Below, piece after piece: positions 18,179 to 25,942 of a DNA stretch of 64,000 nt. The stretch is taken from positions 22,346 through 86,345 of the forward strand of contig URCF01000008.1 in assembly GCA_900546365.1 (NCBI GenBank), read 5' to 3'. The stretch comes from an uncultured Porphyromonadaceae bacterium (lineage in GTDB: Bacteria; Bacteroidota; Bacteroidia; Bacteroidales; Muribaculaceae). Below the pieces are notes generated by a model, which did no database searches, was not told the origin of the DNA, and was given only the letters and a program-made list of their open reading frames with translations. How positions within the stretch are numbered: the stretch's first letter is position 1; every line of letters starts with the position of its first letter. A program made the position numbers and the translations under genes.

Positions 18179-20683
18179 ATGCGTAAACTTTTACTCAGTG
18201 CTACTATCCTCAGCAGCTCTCTCGCAGCGTTTTCTGTGGCCCCATATCCCGGCCCGGTGAAATACACCCAGCCCGATGGCTCGCAGATTGAAGTGACCAT
18301 GAAAGGCAATGACCATTCGATAATCTATTACTCCACCGCCGATGGTCAGGCAATGCTGCCCGACGACGAGGGACAGCTGATTCCCGTCAGCACTGAGCAG
18401 GTCAAGCAAGCCTTGGATGCCTCCACCATATATCAGCCAAAGGGTGTGGGGCTCCACACCGGATATGTGGCCACCACCGGCTCGCCGAGAATGTGCGTGA
18501 TTCTCGTGGAGTTCAAGGATGTGAAATTCTCCACCGCCGACCCCAACAGCTACTTCTCACGCTGGCTCAACGAAGAAGGGTTCAACGACAACGGCAGCTA
18601 TGGCTCCGTGCGCGACTATTTCATCCACCAGTCAAACGGCCAATTCTCTCCGCAGTTTGATGTTTACGGGCCTGTGACACTCTCCTCCAACAGAAGTTCC
18701 TACGCCTCCACAAGCAATGCCTACAAGATGGTGCATCAGGCTGCCGACGCACTTGACTCGCAGGTGGATTTCGCCACCTACGACCTCAATGGCGACGGCA
18801 ATGTGGACAATGTGTTCGTGATTTTCGCCGGACAAGGGGCCAACTACGGTGCTTCCAACTCCGTCAATCCCCACAACTCCGAGTGCCCCACAGGACTGTT
18901 CTCGAAGAAATCAGTGGATGGCAAGTTGCTCTACCACTACGCTTGCGTGTCAGAACAAGGATACACCACCGACAAACCCGATGGATGCGGAACCTTCATC
19001 CATGAGTTCAGCCACGTGATCGGACTTCCCGACTTATACAACACCAACGGCCAGAACGATTACACCCCCGGCTACTGGTCGATAATGGATATAGGCAACT
19101 ACCTCGGCTACGGTTACTCGCCTTGCAACTACAGCGCCTATGAACGCCATGCCTGCGGCTGGCTCGACTACACCGAGCTTACCGAGCCTGCCAATGTCAG
19201 ACTGCGCCCCATGACCGACTACAACTTTGCCTGCAGCTTCGACACCAACCGCCAGGGCGACTACTACGTGCTTGAATACCGCAAACCCGCCGGATGGGAC
19301 CGTGGACTCTACGGAGAGGGTATGCTGATATGGCATATTGATGCTTCCGATGAAAACGCCCTGTCCTCCACACCCAACAACGACACATCCCACATGCGTG
19401 TTGACCTCATCGAAGCCGATGGCACAGTGGGCCGCGGTACATATGAAGAACTTGGCGGCGACCCATGGCCCGGTGTCAAAAAAAATTATCTGTTCAACGC
19501 CAACACCACTCCGGCTCTGGTGCAGTGGAACAGCAGCACCGGCTCCGGAACCTCCACCGTTGACAAATCCATTTCGGCAATCTTCCTGATGACCGATGAC
19601 GACTATGTGCAGTTCCGCTACTGCGGTGGCAATGAAGAAAATATCATCGACCCCGCAAGAGTGTTCTACCCCGTTTCGGTATCCGCCAACCCTGCTAAAG
19701 GCGGCACCGTATATATCGGCACCGACCAATCGTGCAAGGAAGCCATAATTGAAGGCGGCACCGAGGCCAAACTCAACGCCGTGCCCGACGACAACTATAT
19801 TTTCATAAAATGGACCCACAACGACAAGGATGTGGCCTACAACAAAGCCCCTGCCATCACTATCACCGAGGAGAACCAAGGCGAATACGTGGCTATTTTC
19901 AGCAAAGTCAGCGGAGGCCCCGAATACGACTATCCCGAAGGCAATGCCAACTACTCTAATGCATACGCCACCACCGAGCGCGGCGTGGTGACACTCACCG
20001 TGTCCGATGACATGGGCAACACCCTCACTGTGGACGGCCCGGGTGCCAACAACACCCACCCCCTGTATGTGGACAACACAGACCAAGCCCTCAACACCGA
20101 AGCCGGTGCCACTCTGTCGTTTGACGGCGAGGCTCCAAATCAACAATGGATGCACTCATATATATACATCGATTTCGGCAACGATGGCGTGTTTGATGTG
20201 GACCAGTCCGATGAGCAGATCAACAACGACCTTGTATCACATACCGGCTACACCCTGTCAATGAAGAGCGACAATTCCGACACTGCCGATCCTCAGGTCA
20301 AAAGCGACGGCACAGCGGTCAACATGGGTCAGATTTTCAATCTTCCCTCCTACCGTCTGCCCGAAACCATGACCCCCGGCACCTACCGCCTCCGCTTTAA
20401 GAACGACTGGAACAGCACCGACCCCATCGGACGCTCTGCCGACCATCTCTTCGGAGGCCAAAAAGGCAACTATATGGCCAGCAACGGCGGATGCGTGATT
20501 GACTTGACACTCAATGTGGCACCTTACGCAGGGGTGAAATCCGTTGAGGCTGACACCGACGACTCCACAGCTCCGGAATATTTCACCATCGAGGGTATCC
20601 GCGTCAACGCAGACAATCTCTCCACAGGATTCTACATCGTGCGCCGCGGCTCCAAAACCGGAAAGGTGTTCATCACCCGATAG
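18179..20683 (+). CDS. Secreted M6-family metallopeptidase with T9SS-like tail
   Basis: An 834-residue secreted protein with a signal peptide (MRKLLLSATILSSSLAAFSV). The catalytic part shows MCVILVEFKDVKF, YDLNGDGNVDNVFVIFAG and the zinc motif HEFSH (GCGTFIHEFSHVIGLPDLYN), as in the immune-inhibitor A/M6 group. After the catalytic domain there is a beta-rich repeat (ANPAKGGTVYIGTD, FIKWTHND) and a GEVED-like domain (YIYIDFGNDGVFDVDQSDEQ). The tail FTIEGIRVNADNLSTGFYIV followed by TGKVFITR is a T9SS type A-like sorting signal. Such enzymes degrade host or dietary protein; the actual substrate is unknown. Confidence 0.9.
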   Translation: MRKLLLSATILSSSLAAFSVAPYPGPVKYTQPDGSQIEVTMKGNDHSIIYYSTADGQAMLPDDEGQLIPVSTEQVKQALDASTIYQPKGVGLHTGYVATTGSPRMCVILVEFKDVKFSTADPNSYFSRWLNEEGFNDNGSYGSVRDYFIHQSNGQFSPQFDVYGPVTLSSNRSSYASTSNAYKMVHQAADALDSQVDFATYDLNGDGNVDNVFVIFAGQGANYGASNSVNPHNSECPTGLFSKKSVDGKLLYHYACVSEQGYTTDKPDGCGTFIHEFSHVIGLPDLYNTNGQNDYTPGYWSIMDIGNYLGYGYSPCNYSAYERHACGWLDYTELTEPANVRLRPMTDYNFACSFDTNRQGDYYVLEYRKPAGWDRGLYGEGMLIWHIDASDENALSSTPNNDTSHMRVDLIEADGTVGRGTYEELGGDPWPGVKKNYLFNANTTPALVQWNSSTGSGTSTVDKSISAIFLMTDDDYVQFRYCGGNEENIIDPARVFYPVSVSANPAKGGTVYIGTDQSCKEAIIEGGTEAKLNAVPDDNYIFIKWTHNDKDVAYNKAPAITITEENQGEYVAIFSKVSGGPEYDYPEGNANYSNAYATTERGVVTLTVSDDMGNTLTVDGPGANNTHPLYVDNTDQALNTEAGATLSFDGEAPNQQWMHSYIYIDFGNDGVFDVDQSDEQINNDLVSHTGYTLSMKSDNSDTADPQVKSDGTAVNMGQIFNLPSYRLPETMTPGTYRLRFKNDWNSTDPIGRSADHLFGGQKGNYMASNGGCVIDLTLNVAPYAGVKSVEADTDDSTAPEYFTIEGIRVNADNLSTGFYIVRRGSKTGKVFITR

Positions 20684-20692
20684 TTCTCTTGC

Positions 20693-20721
20693 GCGGTGAT
20701 GGTCCACAGCACCATCACCGC
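20693..20721 (+). terminator. Hairpin after the M6 gene (no T-run)
   Basis: GCGGTGATGGT (20693-20703) pairs perfectly with ACCATCACCGC (20711-20721). No T-run follows, so it may be an mRNA 3' stabiliser or a weak terminator. Confidence 0.45.
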
Positions 20722-20791
20722 CAGCTTCACACCAAACGAGCAGAACAGCAGCGCCTGCAGGATATAGAAATAGACGAGAATTGATTTGTAG

Positions 20792-20859
20792 ATATTAAAA
20801 TCAGCCAAACATTTTGGATTATTTCCTGAATAATACGTATTTTTGACTGATTTTAATAT
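20792..20859 (+). promoter_or_regulatory. GH95 promoter bracketed by a 13-bp inverted repeat
   Basis: The promoter is TTTG (20813-20816), 21 bases, TATTTTTG (20838-20845). It lies wholly between ATATTAAAATCAG (20792-20804) and its exact reverse complement CTGATTTTAATAT (20847-20859). Two smaller dyads lie inside: CCAAA-CAT-TTTGG (20805-20817), which covers the -33 element, and ATTATT-N5-AATAAT (20818-20834). These look like regulator-binding or structural elements. Confidence 0.7.
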
Positions 20860-20868
20860 ATACCGCTC

Positions 20869-23286
20869 ATGAATCTGTCCAAAATATTCTGCACCGCTGC
20901 TGTTCTGGCCGCATCGCTGCTCGCTTCCGCCGGCAACACCCTCTGGTTCAGCGCCCCTCCAACCGCCGACATCCGGCAGCCGTGGAACATCCACGACATG
21001 AGTGCCGACTACTCCAACCCCGACACCATCTGGGAACGCCAATCGTTTCCCATCGGCAACGGTGCTTTCGGTGCTTCCATCACCGGCGGCATCGCCACCG
21101 AACGCGTGGTGCTCAATGAAAAGTCGCTGTGGCGCGGCGGACCCGCGACGGGTGTGGAACGGTACTGGAACATGAACCGCGATGTCAACCCCACCATCAT
21201 CGGACTGGTGCGCAAGCTCCTCCGCCGTGGTGAATATCATCTGGCCGACAGCATCATCGCCGCCGAGTTCAGGGGCAACACCGACTACACTTCCGAGGTG
21301 TTCGGCTCGTTCACCGTGCTCGGAGAGGCTTATATCCACTCCAACATCTCCGAAAAAAAAGCCAGGAACTACCGCCGCGAGCTCTCGCTCGACAGCGCCT
21401 TCGCGGCCGTGAGCTTCAATGTAGGCAAAAACCTCTACCGCCGCACCTACTTCGCCTCCTACCCCGACAGCGTGCAGGTGTGGCGCTACTCCAGCAGCCG
21501 CGCCAAGCAGTCGCTCACATTCCGGTTTGCCACGCCGCAGCATCTCACCTCCACCACAGCGGCCCCCGGAGGCCTTGTGTGGCAAGGAGTGCTGGACAAC
21601 AACGGCATGAGATGGGCCCTAAGGGTCATGGCACGCACCATCGGTGGTGGCACCGTCTCCGCCAATCCTGCCACAGGCGAGATTTCCGTCAAGAATGCCA
21701 CAGATGTGGAATTTATCCTTGCCGCCGCCACCGACTATAAGCTCAATCTTGACCCCGATTTCTCCGATCCCCACACCTATGTGGGCTCTGATCCTCTCCC
21801 CAAAGTCAACGACCGTGTCAACAATGCCGCCGAGCTCTCCTGGACGCAGCTCTACAACCACCACCTCGACGACTACTCCTCGCTCTACTCCCGCGTCAAA
21901 CTCTCTCTCAACCCCTCCGACACCGTTCCCGACCTACCCACTCCCAAGCGGCTGGAGCGCTACCGTGCCGGAGAGTCCGATGCCGACCTTGAACAGACAT
22001 ACTTCAACTTCGGGCGCTATCTCCTCATAGCAGCCTCGCGCCCAGGCTCCCTTCCGGCCAACCTCCAGGGACTCTGGCACAACAACATCGACGGACCGTG
22101 GCATGTGGACTACCACAACAACATCAACCTCCAGATGAACTATTGGCCCGCCACATCCACCAACCTCCTTGAATGTATGACCCCGTTTGTGGAATATGTG
22201 CGCTCCCTCGTGAAGCCCGGACGCGTCACCGCCCACAAATACTACAAGGCTCGCGGATGGACGGCCGAGGTGAGCACCAACTCTTTCGGATTCACCGCAC
22301 CGCTCTCATCCTCCGATATGTCGTGGAATTACAATCCCACCGCCGGGCCGTGGCTCGCCACTCAGGTATGGGACTATTACGATTTCTCACGCAACAAGGA
22401 GTGGCTGCGCTCCGTGGCCTACCCCCTCATCAGCGAGAGCGCCGACTTCGCCGTTGACATCCTTTCCGGCGATGGCGACGGATACTACACATCCGCTCCC
22501 TCCTACTCCCCGGAGCATGGCACCGCCGACATGGGGGCTACCTACGCCAACGCTGTCACACGCGAGATTCTCAAGGATGCCATCCTCGCCGCCACCACTC
22601 TTGAGGTGGACTCCGACAAGGTGGCACAATGGCAGCTCCACCTCCAGAAAATGACCCCCTACCAAATCGGACACCTCGGGCAGCTTCAGGAGTGGAGCCG
22701 CGACATCGACGACCCCTCCGACAAGCACCGCCACACCAACCATCTCTTCGGGCTGCACCCGGGCTCATCCATTGATGTGGACAAGACCCCTGCGCTCGCC
22801 AACGCCGCTCAGCGCACTCTCGACCAGCGCGGCGACGAAGCCACTGGGTGGTCCATGGGATGGAAGCTCAACCATTGGGCACGCCTGCAGAACGGCAACC
22901 ACGCCCACAAGCTGCTCCGCAACCTCCTCAGCCATGGCACCGCTACCAACCTATGGGACATGCACCCGCCTTTCCAGATCGACGGCAACTTCGGAGGCAC
23001 CGCCGGCATCGCCGAGATGCTACTCCAAAGCCACAATAACAAGCTGCGCCTCCTCCCGGCGCTCCCCGACGAGTGGATTGACGGCTCCGTGTCAGGACTC
23101 CTTGCCCGCGGTGCCTTCGTGGTGGATATCGACTGGTACGAAGGACAGCTCACCAAAGCACGCATCACATCGCTCAAAGGTGAACCGTGCAATATTGTAT
23201 ATGGCAACTTCTCCATCTCTTTCCCCACAACCGCCGGCACCTCCTACACCATCACCCCCGGCCCCGGAAAACTAATAGTACAGTAA
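20869..23286 (+). CDS. GH95-family glycoside hydrolase (alpha-L-fucosidase type), exported
   Basis: An 805-residue exported enzyme (signal peptide LSKIFCTAAVLAASLLASAG). The N-terminal domain has WERQSFPIGNGAFGASITGG and VLNEKSLWRGGP. The (alpha/alpha)6 barrel has LPANLQGLWHNNIDGPWHVD then NNINLQMNYWPA, SYSPEHGTADMGATY with the presumed acid Glu, and HPPFQIDGNFGGTAGIAEML with the base Asp. These are GH95 hallmarks; the family removes alpha-1,2-fucose, or alpha-galactose in some members, from host and plant glycans. An exported fucosidase fits mucin or milk glycan use. The next gene starts 4 bases after the stop. No SusC/SusD pair is nearby. Confidence 0.92.
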   Translation: MNLSKIFCTAAVLAASLLASAGNTLWFSAPPTADIRQPWNIHDMSADYSNPDTIWERQSFPIGNGAFGASITGGIATERVVLNEKSLWRGGPATGVERYWNMNRDVNPTIIGLVRKLLRRGEYHLADSIIAAEFRGNTDYTSEVFGSFTVLGEAYIHSNISEKKARNYRRELSLDSAFAAVSFNVGKNLYRRTYFASYPDSVQVWRYSSSRAKQSLTFRFATPQHLTSTTAAPGGLVWQGVLDNNGMRWALRVMARTIGGGTVSANPATGEISVKNATDVEFILAAATDYKLNLDPDFSDPHTYVGSDPLPKVNDRVNNAAELSWTQLYNHHLDDYSSLYSRVKLSLNPSDTVPDLPTPKRLERYRAGESDADLEQTYFNFGRYLLIAASRPGSLPANLQGLWHNNIDGPWHVDYHNNINLQMNYWPATSTNLLECMTPFVEYVRSLVKPGRVTAHKYYKARGWTAEVSTNSFGFTAPLSSSDMSWNYNPTAGPWLATQVWDYYDFSRNKEWLRSVAYPLISESADFAVDILSGDGDGYYTSAPSYSPEHGTADMGATYANAVTREILKDAILAATTLEVDSDKVAQWQLHLQKMTPYQIGHLGQLQEWSRDIDDPSDKHRHTNHLFGLHPGSSIDVDKTPALANAAQRTLDQRGDEATGWSMGWKLNHWARLQNGNHAHKLLRNLLSHGTATNLWDMHPPFQIDGNFGGTAGIAEMLLQSHNNKLRLLPALPDEWIDGSVSGLLARGAFVVDIDWYEGQLTKARITSLKGEPCNIVYGNFSISFPTTAGTSYTITPGPGKLIVQ

Positions 23287-23289
23287 CCC

Positions 23290-24366
23290 ATGGGCAGGCT
23301 GCTGATTTTCAACCCCGAAAACGATCTCGCCCTTGCCTCCAACGCCCTGAGCTACACCCCTACCGCCGCAGCCGCAGCCTTACGACAGAGCGGACTGCTG
23401 CTACCCTTGTGGTGGAGCCAGCCGGGCGACCAACTGCTTGTGCCCCGGCAACTCTTTCCGGCGGCTATGGCTTTACGCGACCGATGGCACCTCCCCGGCA
23501 TCCCAGTAATCCGCGCTGATGCCGCCACTGCCATGCCATGGGGGTGGAGCCGCTCCATCCGCCGCGAGCTTCAGGCACTGGGTGTCGCCGACCTTCCGTC
23601 CGACGAGCAGGTGCAAACCATCCGCACCCTCTCCCACCGCCGCACATCCATAGCACTTCTCCGCGCCCTCGGCACACCGGACGAAATGATGCCCCGCGAA
23701 TTTGACTCCCCGGATCATGCCATAGATGCCATAGATGCCATGAGTGCCGCCGTGCTCAAAATGCCTTGGAGCGGCAGCGGACGAGGTGTGTTCCACACAT
23801 CCCGCATCTCCAGGGCCATGACCCTGAAAACCATCCGCGATGTCATCCAACGCCAGGGAAGTATCATTGTAGAGCACGAGCTCAACAGGCTCCGCGACTT
23901 CGCCACCCTCTACCATTCCGACGGCCTCCGGGTGCAATACCGCGGCCTCTCGCTCTTCATCAACGACTCCCACGGCCACTACCGGGGCAACCTCATCATG
24001 CCGCAACAGATGCTTGCCCGACAACTCGGCCTTGACATCGAGCCCCTCGCCGCACGGATCGCCGACATACTCACCCCGGTCATCGCGCCGCACTACTCCG
24101 GGTGGTTCGGCGTGGACATGATGCTCCACACCCTCCACTCAGGCGCCACAGCCATATGGCCTTGCGTGGAAATCAACCTGCGCGTCACAATGGGCGTACT
24201 CGCGCTCTATCTTGCCGAGCGTGCGCTCGAACCGGGCCACACCGCACAATTCATCATCGGCACATCCACTCCCCCCGACGCCATCAACATCTCACCCACT
24301 CCCCACCCGGTCAGCTTCACTCTCACTCCCGACCCGGCACCCGCAGACAACATCACATTTTCATAA
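23290..24366 (+). CDS. Uncharacterised ATP-grasp-like protein
   Basis: A 358-residue protein without a signal peptide or membrane helix. I recall similar uncharacterised Bacteroidales proteins that open with the same kind of IFNPENDLALASN sequence; the function is not known to me. The layout suggests an ATP-grasp enzyme: a possible glycine-rich loop (VLKMPWSGSGRGV), a charged strand (SIIVEHELNRLRDFATLYHS), and a late CVEINLRVTMG that resembles the metal-binding Glu/Asn strand. ATP-grasp proteins usually ligate a carboxylate to an amine or thiol. It is probably co-transcribed with the GH95 gene 4 bases upstream. Its last 6 bases overlap the convergent alkyl-transferase gene. A 9-base tandem repeat encodes AIDAIDAM near residue 145. 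Confidence 0.6.
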   Translation: MGRLLIFNPENDLALASNALSYTPTAAAAALRQSGLLLPLWWSQPGDQLLVPRQLFPAAMALRDRWHLPGIPVIRADAATAMPWGWSRSIRRELQALGVADLPSDEQVQTIRTLSHRRTSIALLRALGTPDEMMPREFDSPDHAIDAIDAMSAAVLKMPWSGSGRGVFHTSRISRAMTLKTIRDVIQRQGSIIVEHELNRLRDFATLYHSDGLRVQYRGLSLFINDSHGHYRGNLIMPQQMLARQLGLDIEPLAARIADILTPVIAPHYSGWFGVDMMLHTLHSGATAIWPCVEINLRVTMGVLALYLAERALEPGHTAQFIIGTSTPPDAINISPTPHPVSFTLTPDPAPADNITFS

Positions 24367-24882
24367 AATCTTTGTAGAGGAGACCTGCTCCAGCGCAAGA
24401 AGATGCTGCTTGGCGGCCAGACCGCCGGCATAGCCCGTGAGCTTGCCGTTGCTCCCTATCACTCTATGACACGGCACGATTATCGATATCGGATTGCGGG
24501 CTATGGCCGAGGCTACGGCGCGCACGCCGTTGGGGTTGTTGATGCTCCACGCTACTTCGGCATACGACACTGTGGTACCATACGGGATTGTGAGCAGTCC
24601 GGCCCATACCATCTTCTGAAACCGCGTGCCCGCGAACTTCACCGGCACCGAGAACTCGCTTCTTTGGCCTCTGAAATACTCATCCAACTGGCCGGCGGCG
24701 AGCTCTATCACCTCCGAGCTTCCCTCTTCCCACTCCCCACCGAGGTGACGGCAAATCCGTTGGCAGCTCGCGAAAGGCTGTTTCTCCGACACCCAGTCGC
24801 ACATACACAGTTCATTTCCCAACGACCCGAGTATCAACTCACCCACCGGCGAGCTGTAGCGCGAAATCTTTATTTTTTCCAT
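24361..24882 (-). CDS. ogt: Methylated-DNA-[protein]-cysteine S-methyltransferase
   Basis: A 173-residue Ogt-type enzyme that removes alkyl groups from O6 of guanine by transfer to its own cysteine. The active site is IIVPCHRVIGSNGKLTGYAG with the acceptor Cys in PCHR. The helix-turn-helix part reads IPYGTTVSYAEVAWSI, and the arginine finger follows in GVRAVASAIARNP. The ATG at 24882 is chosen over a TTG two codons upstream. It lies 30 bases after the lipid kinase gene and may share its transcript. The 3' end overlaps the convergent ATP-grasp-like gene by 6 bases. Confidence 0.94.
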   Translation of the reverse strand: MEKIKISRYSSPVGELILGSLGNELCMCDWVSEKQPFASCQRICRHLGGEWEEGSSEVIELAAGQLDEYFRGQRSEFSVPVKFAGTRFQKMVWAGLLTIPYGTTVSYAEVAWSINNPNGVRAVASAIARNPISIIVPCHRVIGSNGKLTGYAGGLAAKQHLLALEQVSSTKIL

Positions 24883-24912
24883 ACACAAACAATATTTACC
24901 GAACCATGAGCT

Positions 24913-25881
24913 TCAGATATGCAGCAGGGTGCGGAGCTGGGAACGGAGGTCGCGCATCATGTCGCGCGCGGGGGTGATAATCGGCACAAACGGCGCATCG
25001 CTCTTGGGAGTAAACACCCTAAGCGCACCCGCATGGCACTTCACATGCAGTTCCTTGCCCATGCTCAACGGCTCACCGTCAAGATGCACCACTCCTTCTT
25101 CGGTGCGCCGTATCATAACTTCGGATGACTGGAAGGTGTGGGTGAGCATATTCTCCTCAATAAGCCCGGTCAGCAGGTCGAGTCCCACAAGAGCCGTGGT
25201 AAGCAGATTGCCGGCATGAACCACTGTCACATCCAGCAACCCGTCGGTGATGGATGCCCGAGGAGCTATATAGGCATTGTTGCCATACTGCGAGGCGTTG
25301 CACACCGCCACAAGAAATGCCCGCTCAGTGATATCCATCCCATTGGCCGAGATGGCGTAGGTCTGCGGCTGATAGTTGAAATACTGCTCCACCGTGGAGC
25401 GCACGTATGTGAGCTTGCCGCGCTGCTTGGAACGGGCAAACACATCGCTCACCGTGGCGTCAAACCCTATGCCGAAGGTGCAGAAAAACGGATGGCCATT
25501 GACACTGCCGTGGTCACAGTCCACCACATTGCGCAGCTTCAACACATCCAGCGCACCCTTGATATCCAAAGGGATACCCACATGCCGCGCCAGACCGTTG
25601 CCCGACCCGCAGGGGATGATACCCAACGGCACACGGCTACCCGAAAGCCCGGCGGCTGTTTCGTTGACAGTGCCGTCGCCGCCGGCGGCAAGCACCACAT
25701 CCACACCATCCTCCACCGCCTCGCGGGCAAACCGAGTGGCATCACCTCCAGCGGTGGTGCAGCGCACCGTCAGGGTGGTGTTGAACTCCGTCAATGCCTG
25801 AGCCACAGCCTCAGGAAGCTGCTGCTTGGACGAAGTGCCCGCTATGGGGTTAATTATTAGTAAAGTGCGGTGTTGTGTCAT
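24913..25881 (-). CDS. Diacylglycerol/sphingosine kinase-family lipid kinase
   Basis: A 322-residue protein of the DAGK_cat/YegS/DgkB family. LLIINPIAGTSS opens the catalytic domain, LAAGGDGTVNETAAGL is the nucleotide-binding GGDGT motif, and IIPCGSGNGLARHVGIP is the second conserved loop. The C-terminal beta-domain ends in EEGVVHLDGEPL, usual for the family. Expected activity is ATP-dependent phosphorylation of a membrane lipid such as diacylglycerol; some Bacteroidetes members may act on sphingoid bases (family knowledge, not shown here). A -7 box lies 10 bases before the ATG, so the leader would be very short. Confidence 0.9.
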   Translation of the reverse strand: MTQHRTLLIINPIAGTSSKQQLPEAVAQALTEFNTTLTVRCTTAGGDATRFAREAVEDGVDVVLAAGGDGTVNETAAGLSGSRVPLGIIPCGSGNGLARHVGIPLDIKGALDVLKLRNVVDCDHGSVNGHPFFCTFGIGFDATVSDVFARSKQRGKLTYVRSTVEQYFNYQPQTYAISANGMDITERAFLVAVCNASQYGNNAYIAPRASITDGLLDVTVVHAGNLLTTALVGLDLLTGLIEENMLTHTFQSSEVMIRRTEEGVVHLDGEPLSMGKELHVKCHAGALRVFTPKSDAPFVPIITPARDMMRDLRSQLRTLLHI

Positions 25882-25891
25882 ATTGGAGGCG

Positions 25892-25899
25892 CAAATTTA
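25892..25899 (-). promoter_or_regulatory. -7 box of the lipid kinase gene
   Basis: On the minus strand this reads TAAATTTG, an exact TAnnTTTG, 10 bases before the ATG at 25881. Confidence 0.55.
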
Positions 25900-25942
25900 G
25901 GGATTTTTTCGTATATTCGCCCACTGATATACGAATAAAGAT

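Noticed and set aside
20792..20859. Invertible promoter of the capsule-locus type
   Set aside because: The repeats are perfect, but the 42-base interval is much shorter than known invertible promoters and no recombinase gene is near. Kept as a finding on operator grounds only.
23290..24366. Assignment of the ATP-grasp-like gene as a peptide maturase or RiPP enzyme
   Set aside because: No precursor peptide, transporter or leader motif is adjacent; only the fold-level guess is supported.
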